A stretch of 33,851 nucleotides of DNA from an uncultured Prevotellaceae bacterium. Lineage in GTDB: Bacteria; Bacteroidota; Bacteroidia; Bacteroidales; Bacteroidaceae. The stretch's first letter is position 1. Each line of letters opens with the position of its first letter. This document shows positions 6,707 through 15,592 of this stretch, one piece after another. Both the position numbers and the translations under genes were made by a program. Under the pieces are notes generated by a model that did not search any database, had not been told where the DNA came from, and saw nothing but the letters and a program-made list of their open reading frames with translations. The stretch lies in assembly GCA_900315745.1 (NCBI GenBank), contig ONAG01000078.1:1-33851 (forward strand), in the 5' to 3' direction.

Positions 6707-7390
6707 TTATTCAATTTTGTTATTCAGCAACCAAGCAAAGCCCTTTGCCATACGTTTCTCTGAATCAACAAAGTGATTGCCTACATTCCATTCAAGAATT
6801 GCATTCACACCATGCTCCCGCAGCAACTCCTCCTGCCTACGGATGGCATTTCCCACCTGAGCCATAACAGGGTTCCTTGTCTTTTCTTCCTTATCACCCA
6901 AACTGAGATAGACAGAACTCGCTTGCGGCTTGTTGACCGATGCAAAGTCAATCCATTGGGGGTACCAGACAGATGGCGAGGCAGCCACGACCCCTTCAAA
7001 CGAGCCTGCCTGATATGAAGCCCAAAGTGCAAACAAACCAGCAAGAGAATAGCCTCCGAGCATACAATGAGACACATCTATATCCATTTCTTTCAACATG
7101 GGAAGGAAGCGCTCCGTAACAAAAGTTAGAGTTTCTCCGGCTTTGTCACCAAACGGTTCCTTCCCAAAGACAGGGGGAGCAGGCCAAGGTGTAAGCTCAC
7201 TGTTCCAGTCATGAATCTTAAAGGCAGCTAAAGAGAATGGTATGTCTGACAACGTCTGAATCAAATCGACCTCCCTATCCAGCAAACCCAAGTCATGGTC
7301 ATCCACAGGTTGGATGAGCATATATTTGGTTTCTGGACGGATATACAGATAACACTCTTTTCCTGATAAGTTTAACACTTTAGAATTCAT
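6707..7390 (-). CDS. Esterase-family alpha/beta hydrolase
   Basis: The protein has 227 residues, without a signal peptide, so cytoplasmic. It resembles the esterase D/Fes-like group (PF00756). The nucleophile elbow GGYSLAG gives Ser115, LGDKE gives a candidate Asp166 and VGNHF gives His206, so the triad looks complete. AASPSVWYPQW after the elbow is also typical of the family. The substrate is unknown. The gene follows the nitroreductase after 70 bases on the same strand. It has a perfect AGGAGG nine bases before its ATG, unusual in this phylum and strong support for the chosen start. Confidence 0.8.
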   Translation of the reverse strand: MNSKVLNLSGKECYLYIRPETKYMLIQPVDDHDLGLLDREVDLIQTLSDIPFSLAAFKIHDWNSELTPWPAPPVFGKEPFGDKAGETLTFVTERFLPMLKEMDIDVSHCMLGGYSLAGLFALWASYQAGSFEGVVAASPSVWYPQWIDFASVNKPQASSVYLSLGDKEEKTRNPVMAQVGNAIRRQEELLREHGVNAILEWNVGNHFVDSEKRMAKGFAWLLNNKIE

Positions 7391-7399
7391 GTAAATATA

Positions 7400-7405
7400 C
7401 CTCCT
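7400..7405 (-). promoter_or_regulatory. Unusual perfect Shine-Dalgarno site
   Basis: The minus strand reads AGGAGG with nine bases to the ATG at 7388-7390. Bacteroidota genes rarely use a Shine-Dalgarno sequence, and I noticed no comparable site before the other genes of this window. Confidence 0.6.
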
Positions 7406-7460
7406 GACAGTTTACTTTCTTGCCTGAGTTTTTGTCTATATGCTATTTATCCTAAATGCA

Positions 7461-8168
7461 TCATACCCATTCAAAGTTCTCTTTTCCTGCGCCAATCTCA
7501 AAATGATATTTGGCGATGCCCAAATCCATCTGAGTATAACCAATAAGTGAGAAGCCCCTTTTTGCAAGAACCTTATGAGGGGAAGGGTGATGCTGCCCAC
7601 TACTGTCTTCTGTTCCAATATATTCAAAAGAGAACTTCTGCTGGTTGACAGCTGTTGGAGCGAGCAAGGCAGCTTCAACACCTTTCTTGAACCAAGAAGG
7701 AGTGCTATCATTTGCATTGCTCACTTGCCCTATGGTTTTTATCTTATGACCAGCACCCTGAGTCTCACCATAGCCGATGGCAATATAGCAGGCTATTTTC
7801 TCGCCTTCGTCAAGAACATACGTTCCTGGCACTTTCGAATAGCTGAGCCCTACCCAACATGTGTTCAAGCCAAGTGTCTGAGCGAGAAGAACCAAATGCT
7901 CTCCATAGTAACCTATACGTTCATCCAGATCGTCTGCTTTCTTTCCTGCCATTACGATGTAGTTGTTGGCATTACGGAACTTCCCATATTTGGCAATCGT
8001 TCCTTGGAATGCCTTTGGTTCATTCCTCACAAATTGAATATGAAGTCGTCCTTCACTATTCAACTTCGCAATCTCTTCTTCGAGCACCTTGACAACATCT
8101 TCTGCCAAAGGCTGCTCCTTATATGCCCTTACACTATGGCGGGCTTCAATAGCTTCTTGTAAAGTCAT
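7461..8168 (-). CDS. Nitroreductase family protein (TM1586-type)
   Basis: The protein has 235 residues. It starts with EAIEARHSVRAYKEQPL, the FMN-binding opening of nitroreductases, and ends DLGIAKYHFEIGAGKENFEW, a tail typical of the TM1586/TM-nitroreductase subgroup (PF14512). In between, GYYGEHLVLLAQTLGLNTCWVG and the ALLAPTAVNQQKF segment are family-like. The expected reaction is NAD(P)H-dependent two-electron reduction of nitro compounds or quinones using FMN. It lies 33 bases after yaaA on the same strand, so peroxide and redox stress co-regulation is plausible. Confidence 0.85.
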   Translation of the reverse strand: MTLQEAIEARHSVRAYKEQPLAEDVVKVLEEEIAKLNSEGRLHIQFVRNEPKAFQGTIAKYGKFRNANNYIVMAGKKADDLDERIGYYGEHLVLLAQTLGLNTCWVGLSYSKVPGTYVLDEGEKIACYIAIGYGETQGAGHKIKTIGQVSNANDSTPSWFKKGVEAALLAPTAVNQQKFSFEYIGTEDSSGQHHPSPHKVLAKRGFSLIGYTQMDLGIAKYHFEIGAGKENFEWV

Positions 8169-8201
8169 GTCTCCAATTATTTTCTGATTATTGTCTGATA
8201 A

Positions 8202-8996
8202 CTACTGTCTGATAAAAAGAGGAAAGTCAGATTCCTGCTTGGGAAAGCATCCTTTTGGAACCGCATCAAATGTAGGTTGCCATTCAAAGCCCTCATAACT
8301 GAAAGCATTGAGGTCCATTGGCTTTGCAATGCGATGCTTGATGATAAAACGTGCCATGGCACCTCGACAAGTCTTAGCCCAAACAGCCTGCATCTTCAGG
8401 TCATTGCCTTTCCTGACATAGAACAATGGCTGCACCATGTGTACTTCCCTTATGACACGCTGCCAATCGAACAGATGCTGATACTCTTCAGTAGCCAAGT
8501 GAACAAGGATGCCGTCATCATCTTTTACCGACTTTATAAGGACATCTGTCAGTCGGTGCTTCCAGAAGCCGAACATGCTCTCTCCTTCACCATTGGGCAA
8601 TTCCACATTGCCCTCCATACGGTAAGGCTGTATTCCATCCAATGGACGCAACATGCCATAAAGGAAAGAGGTTATCCACAGATGAGCTTGCGAAAAATGC
8701 ATGTCCTCAAGCGTAAATGTCTCTGCTTTAAGATGTTTATATGCCTGACCATGATACGCAAGTATGGCTGGGAGTTTCTCTTGTTTGTCAAAGAAACGCA
8801 TGAAACGCAGTTTGTTCTGTTCGGCTATTTGCTGGCTACACCCTAACATGTCGGCTATCATCTCCGAAGAATAACCAGCCATGTCACGGGCAAAAGCCAT
8901 GGCTTCTTCTTGAAACATGGGCACGGACATATCAACATCAGGAACATTCTTCAATTGGTCGTGCATGATTTTGGCGGAAGCTAAGAGTATCTGCAT
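8202..8996 (-). CDS. yaaA: Peroxide stress protein YaaA (DUF328/UPF0246)
   Basis: The protein has 264 residues; the E. coli protein has 258. Family signatures are MQILLASAKIM at the start, AYHGQAYKHL in the middle, FLYGMLRPLDGIQPYRMEG and a C-terminal KTCRGAMARFIIKH region. YaaA lowers free iron and protects DNA and proteins from peroxide damage in E. coli, where OxyR controls it; it also has DNA-binding ability. It is the first gene of a probable yaaA - nitroreductase - esterase unit. A TATCTTTG box lies upstream at 9046-9053. Confidence 0.92.
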   Translation of the reverse strand: MQILLASAKIMHDQLKNVPDVDMSVPMFQEEAMAFARDMAGYSSEMIADMLGCSQQIAEQNKLRFMRFFDKQEKLPAILAYHGQAYKHLKAETFTLEDMHFSQAHLWITSFLYGMLRPLDGIQPYRMEGNVELPNGEGESMFGFWKHRLTDVLIKSVKDDDGILVHLATEEYQHLFDWQRVIREVHMVQPLFYVRKGNDLKMQAVWAKTCRGAMARFIIKHRIAKPMDLNAFSYEGFEWQPTFDAVPKGCFPKQESDFPLFIRQ

Positions 8997-9045
8997 AACT
9001 TTATTCTTTACACTGACGATTCATGATACATCTGTCTAATATGTG

Positions 9046-9053
9046 CAAAGATA
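9046..9053 (-). promoter_or_regulatory. -7 box for yaaA
   Basis: The minus strand reads TATCTTTG (TAnnTTTG), about 50 bases before the yaaA ATG. No TTTG is visible at the right distance. The rest of 9054-9264 is AT-rich leader of ftsA with no clear promoter. Confidence 0.45.
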
Positions 9054-9264
9054 AAAAAAATTGGTGAATGCATGACAGAAACCACCATAAAACAAAATAT
9101 ATTTTATATATAAAAAGGTACTTATAATCACTTTGTCGATAATTGGCTTTGCAAATGGAAATGTATATTAAAGCCTAATAAAGATGAAAAAGGCATGATG
9201 CAAGCCCATCTCAATGAGATTTATAAAGAATGCCAAACAGTTATTAACACAACGCACAACCAAC

Positions 9265-10686
9265 ATGGCAGCAAAGGAATTCATTGTAGCAATTGAATTA
9301 GGCTCTTCAAAGATTACCGGTATCGCCGGCAGGAAGAGCATGGACGGGAGTATTCAGGTGCTCGCCGTCGTGAGAGAAGATGCCACATCTTGCATTCGCA
9401 AGGGGGTGGTTTACAACATCGACAAGACCTGTGCTTGTCTGACCAACATCATCAACAAACTCAAGGCACAACTCAAGGCGGAAATCTTACAGGTGTATGT
9501 GGGTGTCGGTGGACAGTCCATCCGCAGCATCCACAACAGCATAGTTAGGACGCTTCCCGAGGATACCATCATCTCGCAAGGGATGATAAATGAACTAATG
9601 GACAACAACCGCCGAACTGAGTATCCCGACCTTGAAATACTTGAGGCAGTGACACAAGAATACAAGGTAGGGGCATTATATCAAATTGACCCTGTGGGTG
9701 TCCAGAGCAACAAGATAGAGGGCAATTTCCTTAACATCGTATGCCGCAAGGCATTCTTCCACAATCTGAACAAATGTTTTGAGAAAGCTAAAATCACCAT
9801 CGCCGAAATGTATCTCGCCCCCGTTGCCTTAGCACACAGCGTACTCACTGAAGCAGAGATGCGCAGCGGCTGTCTCCTTGTTGACTTAGGCGCCGACACC
9901 ACCACCGTATCATTATATTACAAGAATATTCTCCGAAATATGGCTGTGATTCCTTTGGGAGGCAACAACATCACCAAGGACATAACCACCTTGCTCATAG
10001 AGGATAGCGATGCCGAAGAGATGAAAATCAAATATGCCACAGCCTTCATTGAGGACAATATAATGGACACCGACGAGACACTGCCCATCAACTCAGACCG
10101 CTTTGTCTCAGCAAAGGCTTTCAACGAATTGGTGGAAGCACGTGTCAATGAGATAGTGCAAAACGTATGGTTTGGCCAGGTGCCACAAGAGTACAACGAC
10201 AAACTCATGGGCGGCATCATCCTAACTGGTGGCGGTTCGCAGATGAATGAAATAAGAAAAGCGTTCACTGCCGTCACAGGCATCCACAAGATACGTATCG
10301 CCGGCACAGTAAACCAAAAGGTATCCTCCACCGACAAGGATGTCAACGTACATGACGGCATGATGAACACCGCATTGGGCTTGCTTGCCAAAGGCGACAT
10401 GAACTGTGCAGGTTCGATCATCAAGCCAGTGCAAGACCTCTTTGAGACAGAAGTGCGAACAAGCCCTACGGAGGAATACTACATAAGAACAGAAAACCAC
10501 AAGCCTGACGAAGCAGGACGAGTGGAATCTTCCTATGAGAAAGAACGCCGTGAAAGAGTACGCCAACACGAGGAAAAAGTCATCCATTATGAAACAAGAA
10601 ATTCGTCCGAGGGCGGCTGGTTCTCACGCGGATATAGGTCTTTTCAAGATTTTGTAACAAAAATCATCTCTGCAGAGGAAGAGTAA
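9265..10686 (+). CDS. ftsA: Cell division protein FtsA (actin-like), stand-alone
   Basis: From the preferred start MAAKEFIVAIELGSSKITG the protein has 473 residues; an in-frame ATG at 9214 would add 17. The actin-fold phosphate-1 motif is IELGSSKITG, the phosphate-2 region is LLVDLGADTTTVSLY and the adenosine region is GGIILTGGGSQM. The SHS2/1C subdomain includes VYVGVGGQSIRSI. After a charged linker the C-terminus (GGWFSRGYRSFQDFVTKII) is an amphipathic helix of the kind that anchors FtsA to the membrane. FtsA tethers FtsZ. In most Bacteroidales ftsA lies between ftsQ and ftsZ; here neither is present, so this is either a relocated ftsA or a paralogue. Confidence 0.85.
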   Translation: MAAKEFIVAIELGSSKITGIAGRKSMDGSIQVLAVVREDATSCIRKGVVYNIDKTCACLTNIINKLKAQLKAEILQVYVGVGGQSIRSIHNSIVRTLPEDTIISQGMINELMDNNRRTEYPDLEILEAVTQEYKVGALYQIDPVGVQSNKIEGNFLNIVCRKAFFHNLNKCFEKAKITIAEMYLAPVALAHSVLTEAEMRSGCLLVDLGADTTTVSLYYKNILRNMAVIPLGGNNITKDITTLLIEDSDAEEMKIKYATAFIEDNIMDTDETLPINSDRFVSAKAFNELVEARVNEIVQNVWFGQVPQEYNDKLMGGIILTGGGSQMNEIRKAFTAVTGIHKIRIAGTVNQKVSSTDKDVNVHDGMMNTALGLLAKGDMNCAGSIIKPVQDLFETEVRTSPTEEYYIRTENHKPDEAGRVESSYEKERRERVRQHEEKVIHYETRNSSEGGWFSRGYRSFQDFVTKIISAEEE

Positions 10687-10755
10687 GACAACAAACCACA
10701 TTCATACACCATCAAACAAAGAAGAAACAAGCAAAACGACAAGAATACCTATTTG

Positions 10756-10792
10756 GAAGACGGCACTATCTGACGAGAATGGTGCCGTCTTC
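10756..10792. terminator. Hairpin between convergent ftsA and the queuosine transporter
   Basis: An 11-bp perfect stem GAAGACGGCAC / GTGCCGTCTTC (10756-10766 and 10782-10792) has a 15-base loop. There is no long T run on either side, so termination strength is uncertain, but the position between convergent genes fits. Confidence 0.6.
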
Positions 10793-10873
10793 TCTGATGC
10801 GAGAGAAAACCAACGACAGACAAAACTCGCGATAGTCTTCTATGTTCATAAGCCTTTCATAATGTCGTTTGCC

Positions 10874-11587
10874 TCAATCCTTTTCCTCAACACGTTTGAA
10901 AACCGCAAAGATGTTGTAGCTGACACCATGGTCATAGACATCCTCGCCCTCATATTCCTTCACCCTGTTGACGACCCGAATGGTTACAGGAAGGACTATA
11001 ATCTCGTAAACCGTCTTCAGCACCAATTGCGAGAGCATCATCAGTGGCAGTTCCTCATCAGGCAGCACGCCATAGAAAGCTAAAGGAAAGAAACAAAGAG
11101 AATCGGCACCCTCACCCCAAACAGTACTCATGATGGCTCTCAGTGGGAAGCGATGCCCCTTATCTTTAATCTTCATGCGGCTCATGACGTAGGCATTGAC
11201 GAAACTGCCAGCTATGAACGACACAAAAGAAGCAAGAGCAATACGTGGTGTTAGTCCGAAGATGGCATGAAAGCCTTCCTCATTCTCCCAATAGGGCGCA
11301 CCAGGTATTGCATCAGCTATACAAGCCACCATCATGAAGGCGAAGTTGGTGAGAAATCCTGTCCATATCAAGATGCTCGCTCTGCGATAGCCCCACACTT
11401 CACATACCACATCATTTACGATATACGACACAGGGAATATCAGCAATCCTCCCGTAAGATGCAAAGGACCAAACACCATCTGCTTGGTTTCAAGGATATT
11501 AGATGCTATCAGACACACTGTGAATACGATGCTGAACACCATGAACAGCACCGATACCATCGTTTTTTCTCTCTTTATTTCACCCAT
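10874..11587 (-). CDS. yhhQ: Queuosine precursor transporter (YhhQ/VUT family)
   Basis: The protein has 237 residues with about six membrane segments, typical of the family (PF02592). Signatures are ASNILETKQ near residue 28, GGLLIFPVSYIVNDVVCEVWGYRRA and STVWGEGADSLCFF. It imports 7-deazaguanine queuosine precursors across the inner membrane in E. coli. The 66 bases between it and the DUF4421 gene contain no convincing promoter or preQ1 riboswitch, so it may be read through from that gene. It converges on ftsA. Confidence 0.9.
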   Translation of the reverse strand: MGEIKREKTMVSVLFMVFSIVFTVCLIASNILETKQMVFGPLHLTGGLLIFPVSYIVNDVVCEVWGYRRASILIWTGFLTNFAFMMVACIADAIPGAPYWENEEGFHAIFGLTPRIALASFVSFIAGSFVNAYVMSRMKIKDKGHRFPLRAIMSTVWGEGADSLCFFPLAFYGVLPDEELPLMMLSQLVLKTVYEIIVLPVTIRVVNRVKEYEGEDVYDHGVSYNIFAVFKRVEEKD

Positions 11588-11653
11588 TTACTGTGCTTTT
11601 GTCAAAGTGTTTGAGAATAACATCTTATGCAAACATTCACATGCAAAATAAAA

Positions 11654-12643
11654 TCACAGTCTTACGCCAATGAAGGCACGGGCACGCCATTTGTTCTGGT
11701 TGACGACCACCGCGTCATCATCGAATACAGAATTGTTCATCACCAATGTTACTCCAGCGAAAAAACGCGGGGAGAAATTGCGTACTATAGCCACTCGTTC
11801 GTTGAAAAGCATGTTGAAGCGCATGTGCTTGGCATTCTTGCGCTCTCCATTCACCGTGAAGTTGTTGCGGTTATAGACAACAAAGGTAGGAAGAGCAGAA
11901 AAATGCAGAAGCCATTTTTTGCCGAGTACCCAATTATAGCCATAGCCGCCACCAATGCCAAAGTGTCCGGTGTAAATTCGCACTTCAGGTGCATTGGGAT
12001 TTTTCTCTTTCAGTTCGTCAGTGGTCTTTATGCTCCCCCCTTGATAGCTGAATCCCGCAAGCCACGAGCCAGCCGAACGCTGCTGAATGTAAGACTGATT
12101 GAAGGCCGCCGGATAGGAAAAACGGCGATGGTTGAAAGTATAATAGCCCGCCAGGTTAAGAACCTTCATGGAGATGTCCCCACTTTCCAGTCTTTGCAAG
12201 CCATTACGTTCTATATCACCCGCAAGAGTTGACGAACGTTGGTAACTGGCATCCAAACTAATTTTGCTGCTGTAATAATTCAGGTTGAACTCATAGTCCT
12301 TGTAAACACCTTTCAACTTCGCAGGATTGATTGCCATACCGACAGAAAGCCCCCTGTAGATGGCAGCCAAAGAAATGGTTGTCTTATTGCTGGTGCGAAG
12401 GTCAGCCTTCGAATAAATGTCGTTTACCGTTCCTTTTGCATGGATACCATTGCCAGTCTGGTTCAACCTTAGTTTCAATGTCAGACGTCCCTCTGGCCTT
12501 ACGACATAATTGGTGTCATAAGGTATCTTGTAATATCGTGCAGTGAGAGCACTATCCACCTTCGCCATTCTTTGCCTGTCGCGGTTTTGGGCATTGACGC
12601 TCATCATTGAGAAGAGCATCATCAATGTGACGATTGTTCTCAA
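11654..12643 (-). CDS. DUF4421-family outer-membrane beta-barrel protein
   Basis: The protein has 329 residues. A signal peptide (MRTIVTLMMLFSMMSVNAQ) leads to alternating hydrophobic strands ending in RARAFIGVRL, a barrel-like C-terminus. The pattern PYDTNYVVRPEGRLTLK and YRGLSVGMAINP match the Bacteroidota-specific DUF4421 family of unknown role. The frame opens with TTG (12641-12643), preceded directly by an in-frame TAA. No ATG lies upstream and later Met codons would cut into the signal peptide, so TTG is the likely start. A terminator hairpin separates it from the efflux operon. Confidence 0.8.
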   Translation of the reverse strand: MRTIVTLMMLFSMMSVNAQNRDRQRMAKVDSALTARYYKIPYDTNYVVRPEGRLTLKLRLNQTGNGIHAKGTVNDIYSKADLRTSNKTTISLAAIYRGLSVGMAINPAKLKGVYKDYEFNLNYYSSKISLDASYQRSSTLAGDIERNGLQRLESGDISMKVLNLAGYYTFNHRRFSYPAAFNQSYIQQRSAGSWLAGFSYQGGSIKTTDELKEKNPNAPEVRIYTGHFGIGGGYGYNWVLGKKWLLHFSALPTFVVYNRNNFTVNGERKNAKHMRFNMLFNERVAIVRNFSPRFFAGVTLVMNNSVFDDDAVVVNQNKWRARAFIGVRL

Positions 12644-12683
12644 TTATTTTTTTGAATTATGCAGATTACTTTATCAAGTAAAA

Positions 12684-12709
12684 TAGCAGAGACACGATGG
12701 TCTCTGCTA
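12684..12709 (-). terminator. Terminator after the efflux operon
   Basis: A 10-bp perfect stem TAGCAGAGAC / GTCTCTGCTA with a six-base loop lies 12 bases past the outer-membrane channel gene. On the minus strand it is followed by ATTTTAC, a short T stretch. Confidence 0.7.
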
Positions 12710-12720
12710 TGATATTGCGA

Positions 12721-14175
12721 TTACTTCGTAGCACCTCCGAGTGCTATGTAGAGTGCTATGACTGATTTTGCACCGTTGTACATGTTCATTGCCTCACTGA
12801 GCTGCGCGTTAAGAAGAGTCTCCTGAGCGGTAAGCACTTCGAGATAGCTTGCCTTGCCATTGTCCATCAGTTCGTGTGTTCCTGTATATGCCTCACGCAA
12901 CACATCCACTTGTCTGTGATAGTAAGCATGCTTGTCACGGGCAGCCTGACAGTCAGCCAAAGCCTCGTTCACCTGATTGCCGGCATCAATTACAGTTTGG
13001 ACATACTTGCGTTGCAAGTCTTCCTCCGTGAGTTGAGCAATCTTATGGTTTGCCTTTATTTTTCCACGCGCAAAGATGGGTTGTGTGAGAGAAGCAACGG
13101 CATTCAGCAATATCTTGCCAGGGTTCACCACCATACTTCCGGCACTATTGGTCCATCCGGCAACCCCTTGCAGCGTTATACCTGGGAAGAAAGCAGCCTT
13201 TGCAGCTTGAGTGTTGTAGAATGCCTCTTCCATGGCAAAGTTGGCAAGACGTATGTCGGGACGGTTCTGAAGCACTTCAGCAGGAACACCTATCTGTAGG
13301 AACTTCGTGTCAAACATCCTTTGCCCTGTAGAAGCTTCAGTATGTTCAGGCAAAGCAGAAGATCCCCACTTGCTCCTCTTGATTTGCTGAGGAGTGTCTG
13401 CCATGAGTCGGCAGATGGCATTCTCCACGCTGCGGATGTTGCGGCGCGTGTCAACAATCTGTGTCTTCACATTGAGATAAGAGGACTCCATTTGGTTTAC
13501 AGCAGTGGAATAGGACTTGCCATTCTCCCAAAGAACTTTCTGCGTTTCCAAAGAAACGTTCCATAAGCTGTCGGTTGCCATCAGGATGTCCAACTGTCGG
13601 TCGAGTAACTGCAACATGTAATATTGTTGAGCCACAGTGGAGATGAGGTTGGCATGCAGAGCTTCTTCACGCACCTGTGATTGCAGGAGCACTGCATTGG
13701 CAGCACGCTTCTTGTTTGTGAGGGAGCCAAAGACATCGAGATCCAAACTTAGCTGAAGCGGCATGTTGTAGGTCTTGCTGAGAGGTCCGAAATCGAAGCT
13801 CGACAAAGTGCCAGAAGGTGAGAAGTATAACGAAGGCAGGTATGCCATCTTGGCGACTTTCAGAGATTCCTCACTCTTTTCTATGGCAATGCGAATGGAG
13901 TTCATGTCGGTATTGTTGGCAAGCACCTGTTCTATTAGCTGTTGCAGCAATGGGTCGGTGAAAAATTCACGCCATGTCAACTTAGCCAAATAGCCATTTC
14001 CCGAAGCCTCCTTGATATCCTTACTTGTACCATAAACATTGTTGGGAATATCTGTTTGCGCTTCGTAGATGCCATGCAAATCCTTCATCTCCTTAAAGAC
14101 GCTACAGCCTGTGAGCAAAAAAGCCATGGCTGCAATGGTGAAGATATTATTTAGTCTTTTCATTTTATTCTTCAT
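12721..14175 (-). CDS. Outer-membrane efflux lipoprotein, TolC/NodT family
   Basis: The protein has 484 residues. A lipoprotein signal ends LLTGC, so Cys24 is lipidated. The mature part is the alpha-barrel channel fold: two repeats with long coiled helices. Examples are NNTDMNSIRIAIEKSEESL in the first, and QTVIDAGNQVNEALADCQA and YLEVLTAQETLLNAQL in the second. RPDIRLANFAMEEAFYNTQAAKAAFFPGITL is typical of NodT proteins. It is the exit duct of a tripartite pump. Its start overlaps the end of the permease frame by 11 bases, so translation is coupled. An alternative start is Met5. Confidence 0.9.
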   Translation of the reverse strand: MKNKMKRLNNIFTIAAMAFLLTGCSVFKEMKDLHGIYEAQTDIPNNVYGTSKDIKEASGNGYLAKLTWREFFTDPLLQQLIEQVLANNTDMNSIRIAIEKSEESLKVAKMAYLPSLYFSPSGTLSSFDFGPLSKTYNMPLQLSLDLDVFGSLTNKKRAANAVLLQSQVREEALHANLISTVAQQYYMLQLLDRQLDILMATDSLWNVSLETQKVLWENGKSYSTAVNQMESSYLNVKTQIVDTRRNIRSVENAICRLMADTPQQIKRSKWGSSALPEHTEASTGQRMFDTKFLQIGVPAEVLQNRPDIRLANFAMEEAFYNTQAAKAAFFPGITLQGVAGWTNSAGSMVVNPGKILLNAVASLTQPIFARGKIKANHKIAQLTEEDLQRKYVQTVIDAGNQVNEALADCQAARDKHAYYHRQVDVLREAYTGTHELMDNGKASYLEVLTAQETLLNAQLSEAMNMYNGAKSVIALYIALGGATK

Positions 14176-15592
14176 TTTTCACTACTTGTTTCACATCGCC
14201 ATCATCAATCCTCTCCACCACCGTAGTTCCTTGGAATTTCTCATGCAATTTTTGGAATACGATGAAGAAGGCAGGCACTACAAAGAGCAGTGCAATAGTT
14301 CCCACTGTCATGCCACCAACCACACCGAAAGCAAGGGCACGGTTGCCATTGGCACCTGCACCACCCTCTATGATAAGCGGAATCATACCAGCAATCATCG
14401 TTACTACGGTCATCAGGATGGGGCGCAGACGTTCCTGGCAGGCTGCAAAGGCAGCGTCACGGATGGTCATGCCCTGTGCTCTACGTTCAGAGGCAAACTC
14501 CGTAATAAGAATGGCTGTCTTTGATAGCAGACCGATGAGCATGATAACACCCGTCTGCAGGTAGATGTTGTTGTCCATGCCCGGCAGATGGAGCAACGAG
14601 CCAAGGTAAGCCATGATGAAGGCACCCATCAGTCCGAATGGCACACTGAGCAATACCGCCCATGGTGTAAACCACGAGTTATAGAGAGAGGCGAGAATAA
14701 GGTAAATGAGTATGACACAGATGACATAGATCAGAGCAGTGGCATTTGAGCCAGATGCCTCCTCCAGTTCGCGCGACATGCCACTATACTCATAGCTGTA
14801 GCCTTTGGGCATTGTCTCCTTGAACACCTCGGCAATTGCCTTGTGTGCATCGCCCTCGGTGTATCCACCCGCGGACTGCACGAAGCAAGTGATGCTCTGG
14901 AAAAGGTTGAAATGTTCCACACTCGACGTTCCGACAATTTCCTTCAACGAGACGAACTCTGACATAGGAGCCATCTTGCCGCCACGCACCCTCACAAAGA
15001 TATTGTTCAACGACGATGGGTCGAGACGATAGTCAGGGGAAGCACTTGCCATGATGCGATATACCTTGCCAAATTGGTTGAAGTTTCCTACATACGAACC
15101 GCCGCAGTAGGCACCCAATGTCCTTAGCACGGCAGCCGGCGATACACCAGCACGGTCGCACTGTGTTGCATCGACATTTACCTGATATTTGGGGAAACGT
15201 TCCGAGTAGGATGTCATCGCCATGCTGATTTCAGGCCGTTCTCCTAATTTTGTAAGGAAGTTGTTGGCAAGTTTTGCAAACTCCGACAAGTCACCATCAT
15301 TCAGGTCCTGCAGCACAAGGTTGACACTGTTGTTTGAGCCATATCCAGGCACCTGAGGCAGTTGGAATGGCATCACCTGCACGTCCTTGATTTCCTTGCA
15401 TGCGAAATACAAGCGACCAATGACCAGGTCAACGTAGTGGTTGAAGCCCTCACGTTCCTCCCATGTCTTCAGACGGATGATCATCGTGGCGTAGTTGGAG
15501 CCAGAGCCCGACATCATGCCGTAGCCGCAGGCAGTGGCGAAACTCTCCATTTCAGGAATTTCCTTCACCTTTGCCTCCACCTTCTTCACACA
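14165..15592 (-). pseudogene. C-terminal half of a broken RND efflux permease (AcrB-like)
   Basis: The intact frame resumes at about CVKKVEAKVKEIPEM and carries the second porter domain (SGSGSNYATMIIRLKTWEER; later VRGGKMAPMSEF), then the C-terminal membrane helices. These include GVIMLIGLLSKTAILITEFA, whose Lys belongs to the AcrB proton-relay set, and LRPILMTVVTMIAGMIPL. It ends KQVVKNEE, 11 bases into the channel gene. The open frame runs up to 15679, but the first 30 residues there are out-of-frame sequence. It is not expected to work without the N-terminal half. Confidence 0.85.

Noticed and set aside
7575-8162. 195-residue plus-strand ORF
   Set aside because: Antisense to the nitroreductase, whose FMN and C-terminal motifs are clear.
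11588-11653. preQ1 riboswitch before the queuosine-precursor transporter
   Set aside because: The gap is only 66 bases and I could not find the compact hairpin plus A-rich tail of a preQ1 aptamer.
11627-12232. 201-residue plus-strand ORF
   Set aside because: Antisense to the DUF4421 barrel gene and without protein-family features.
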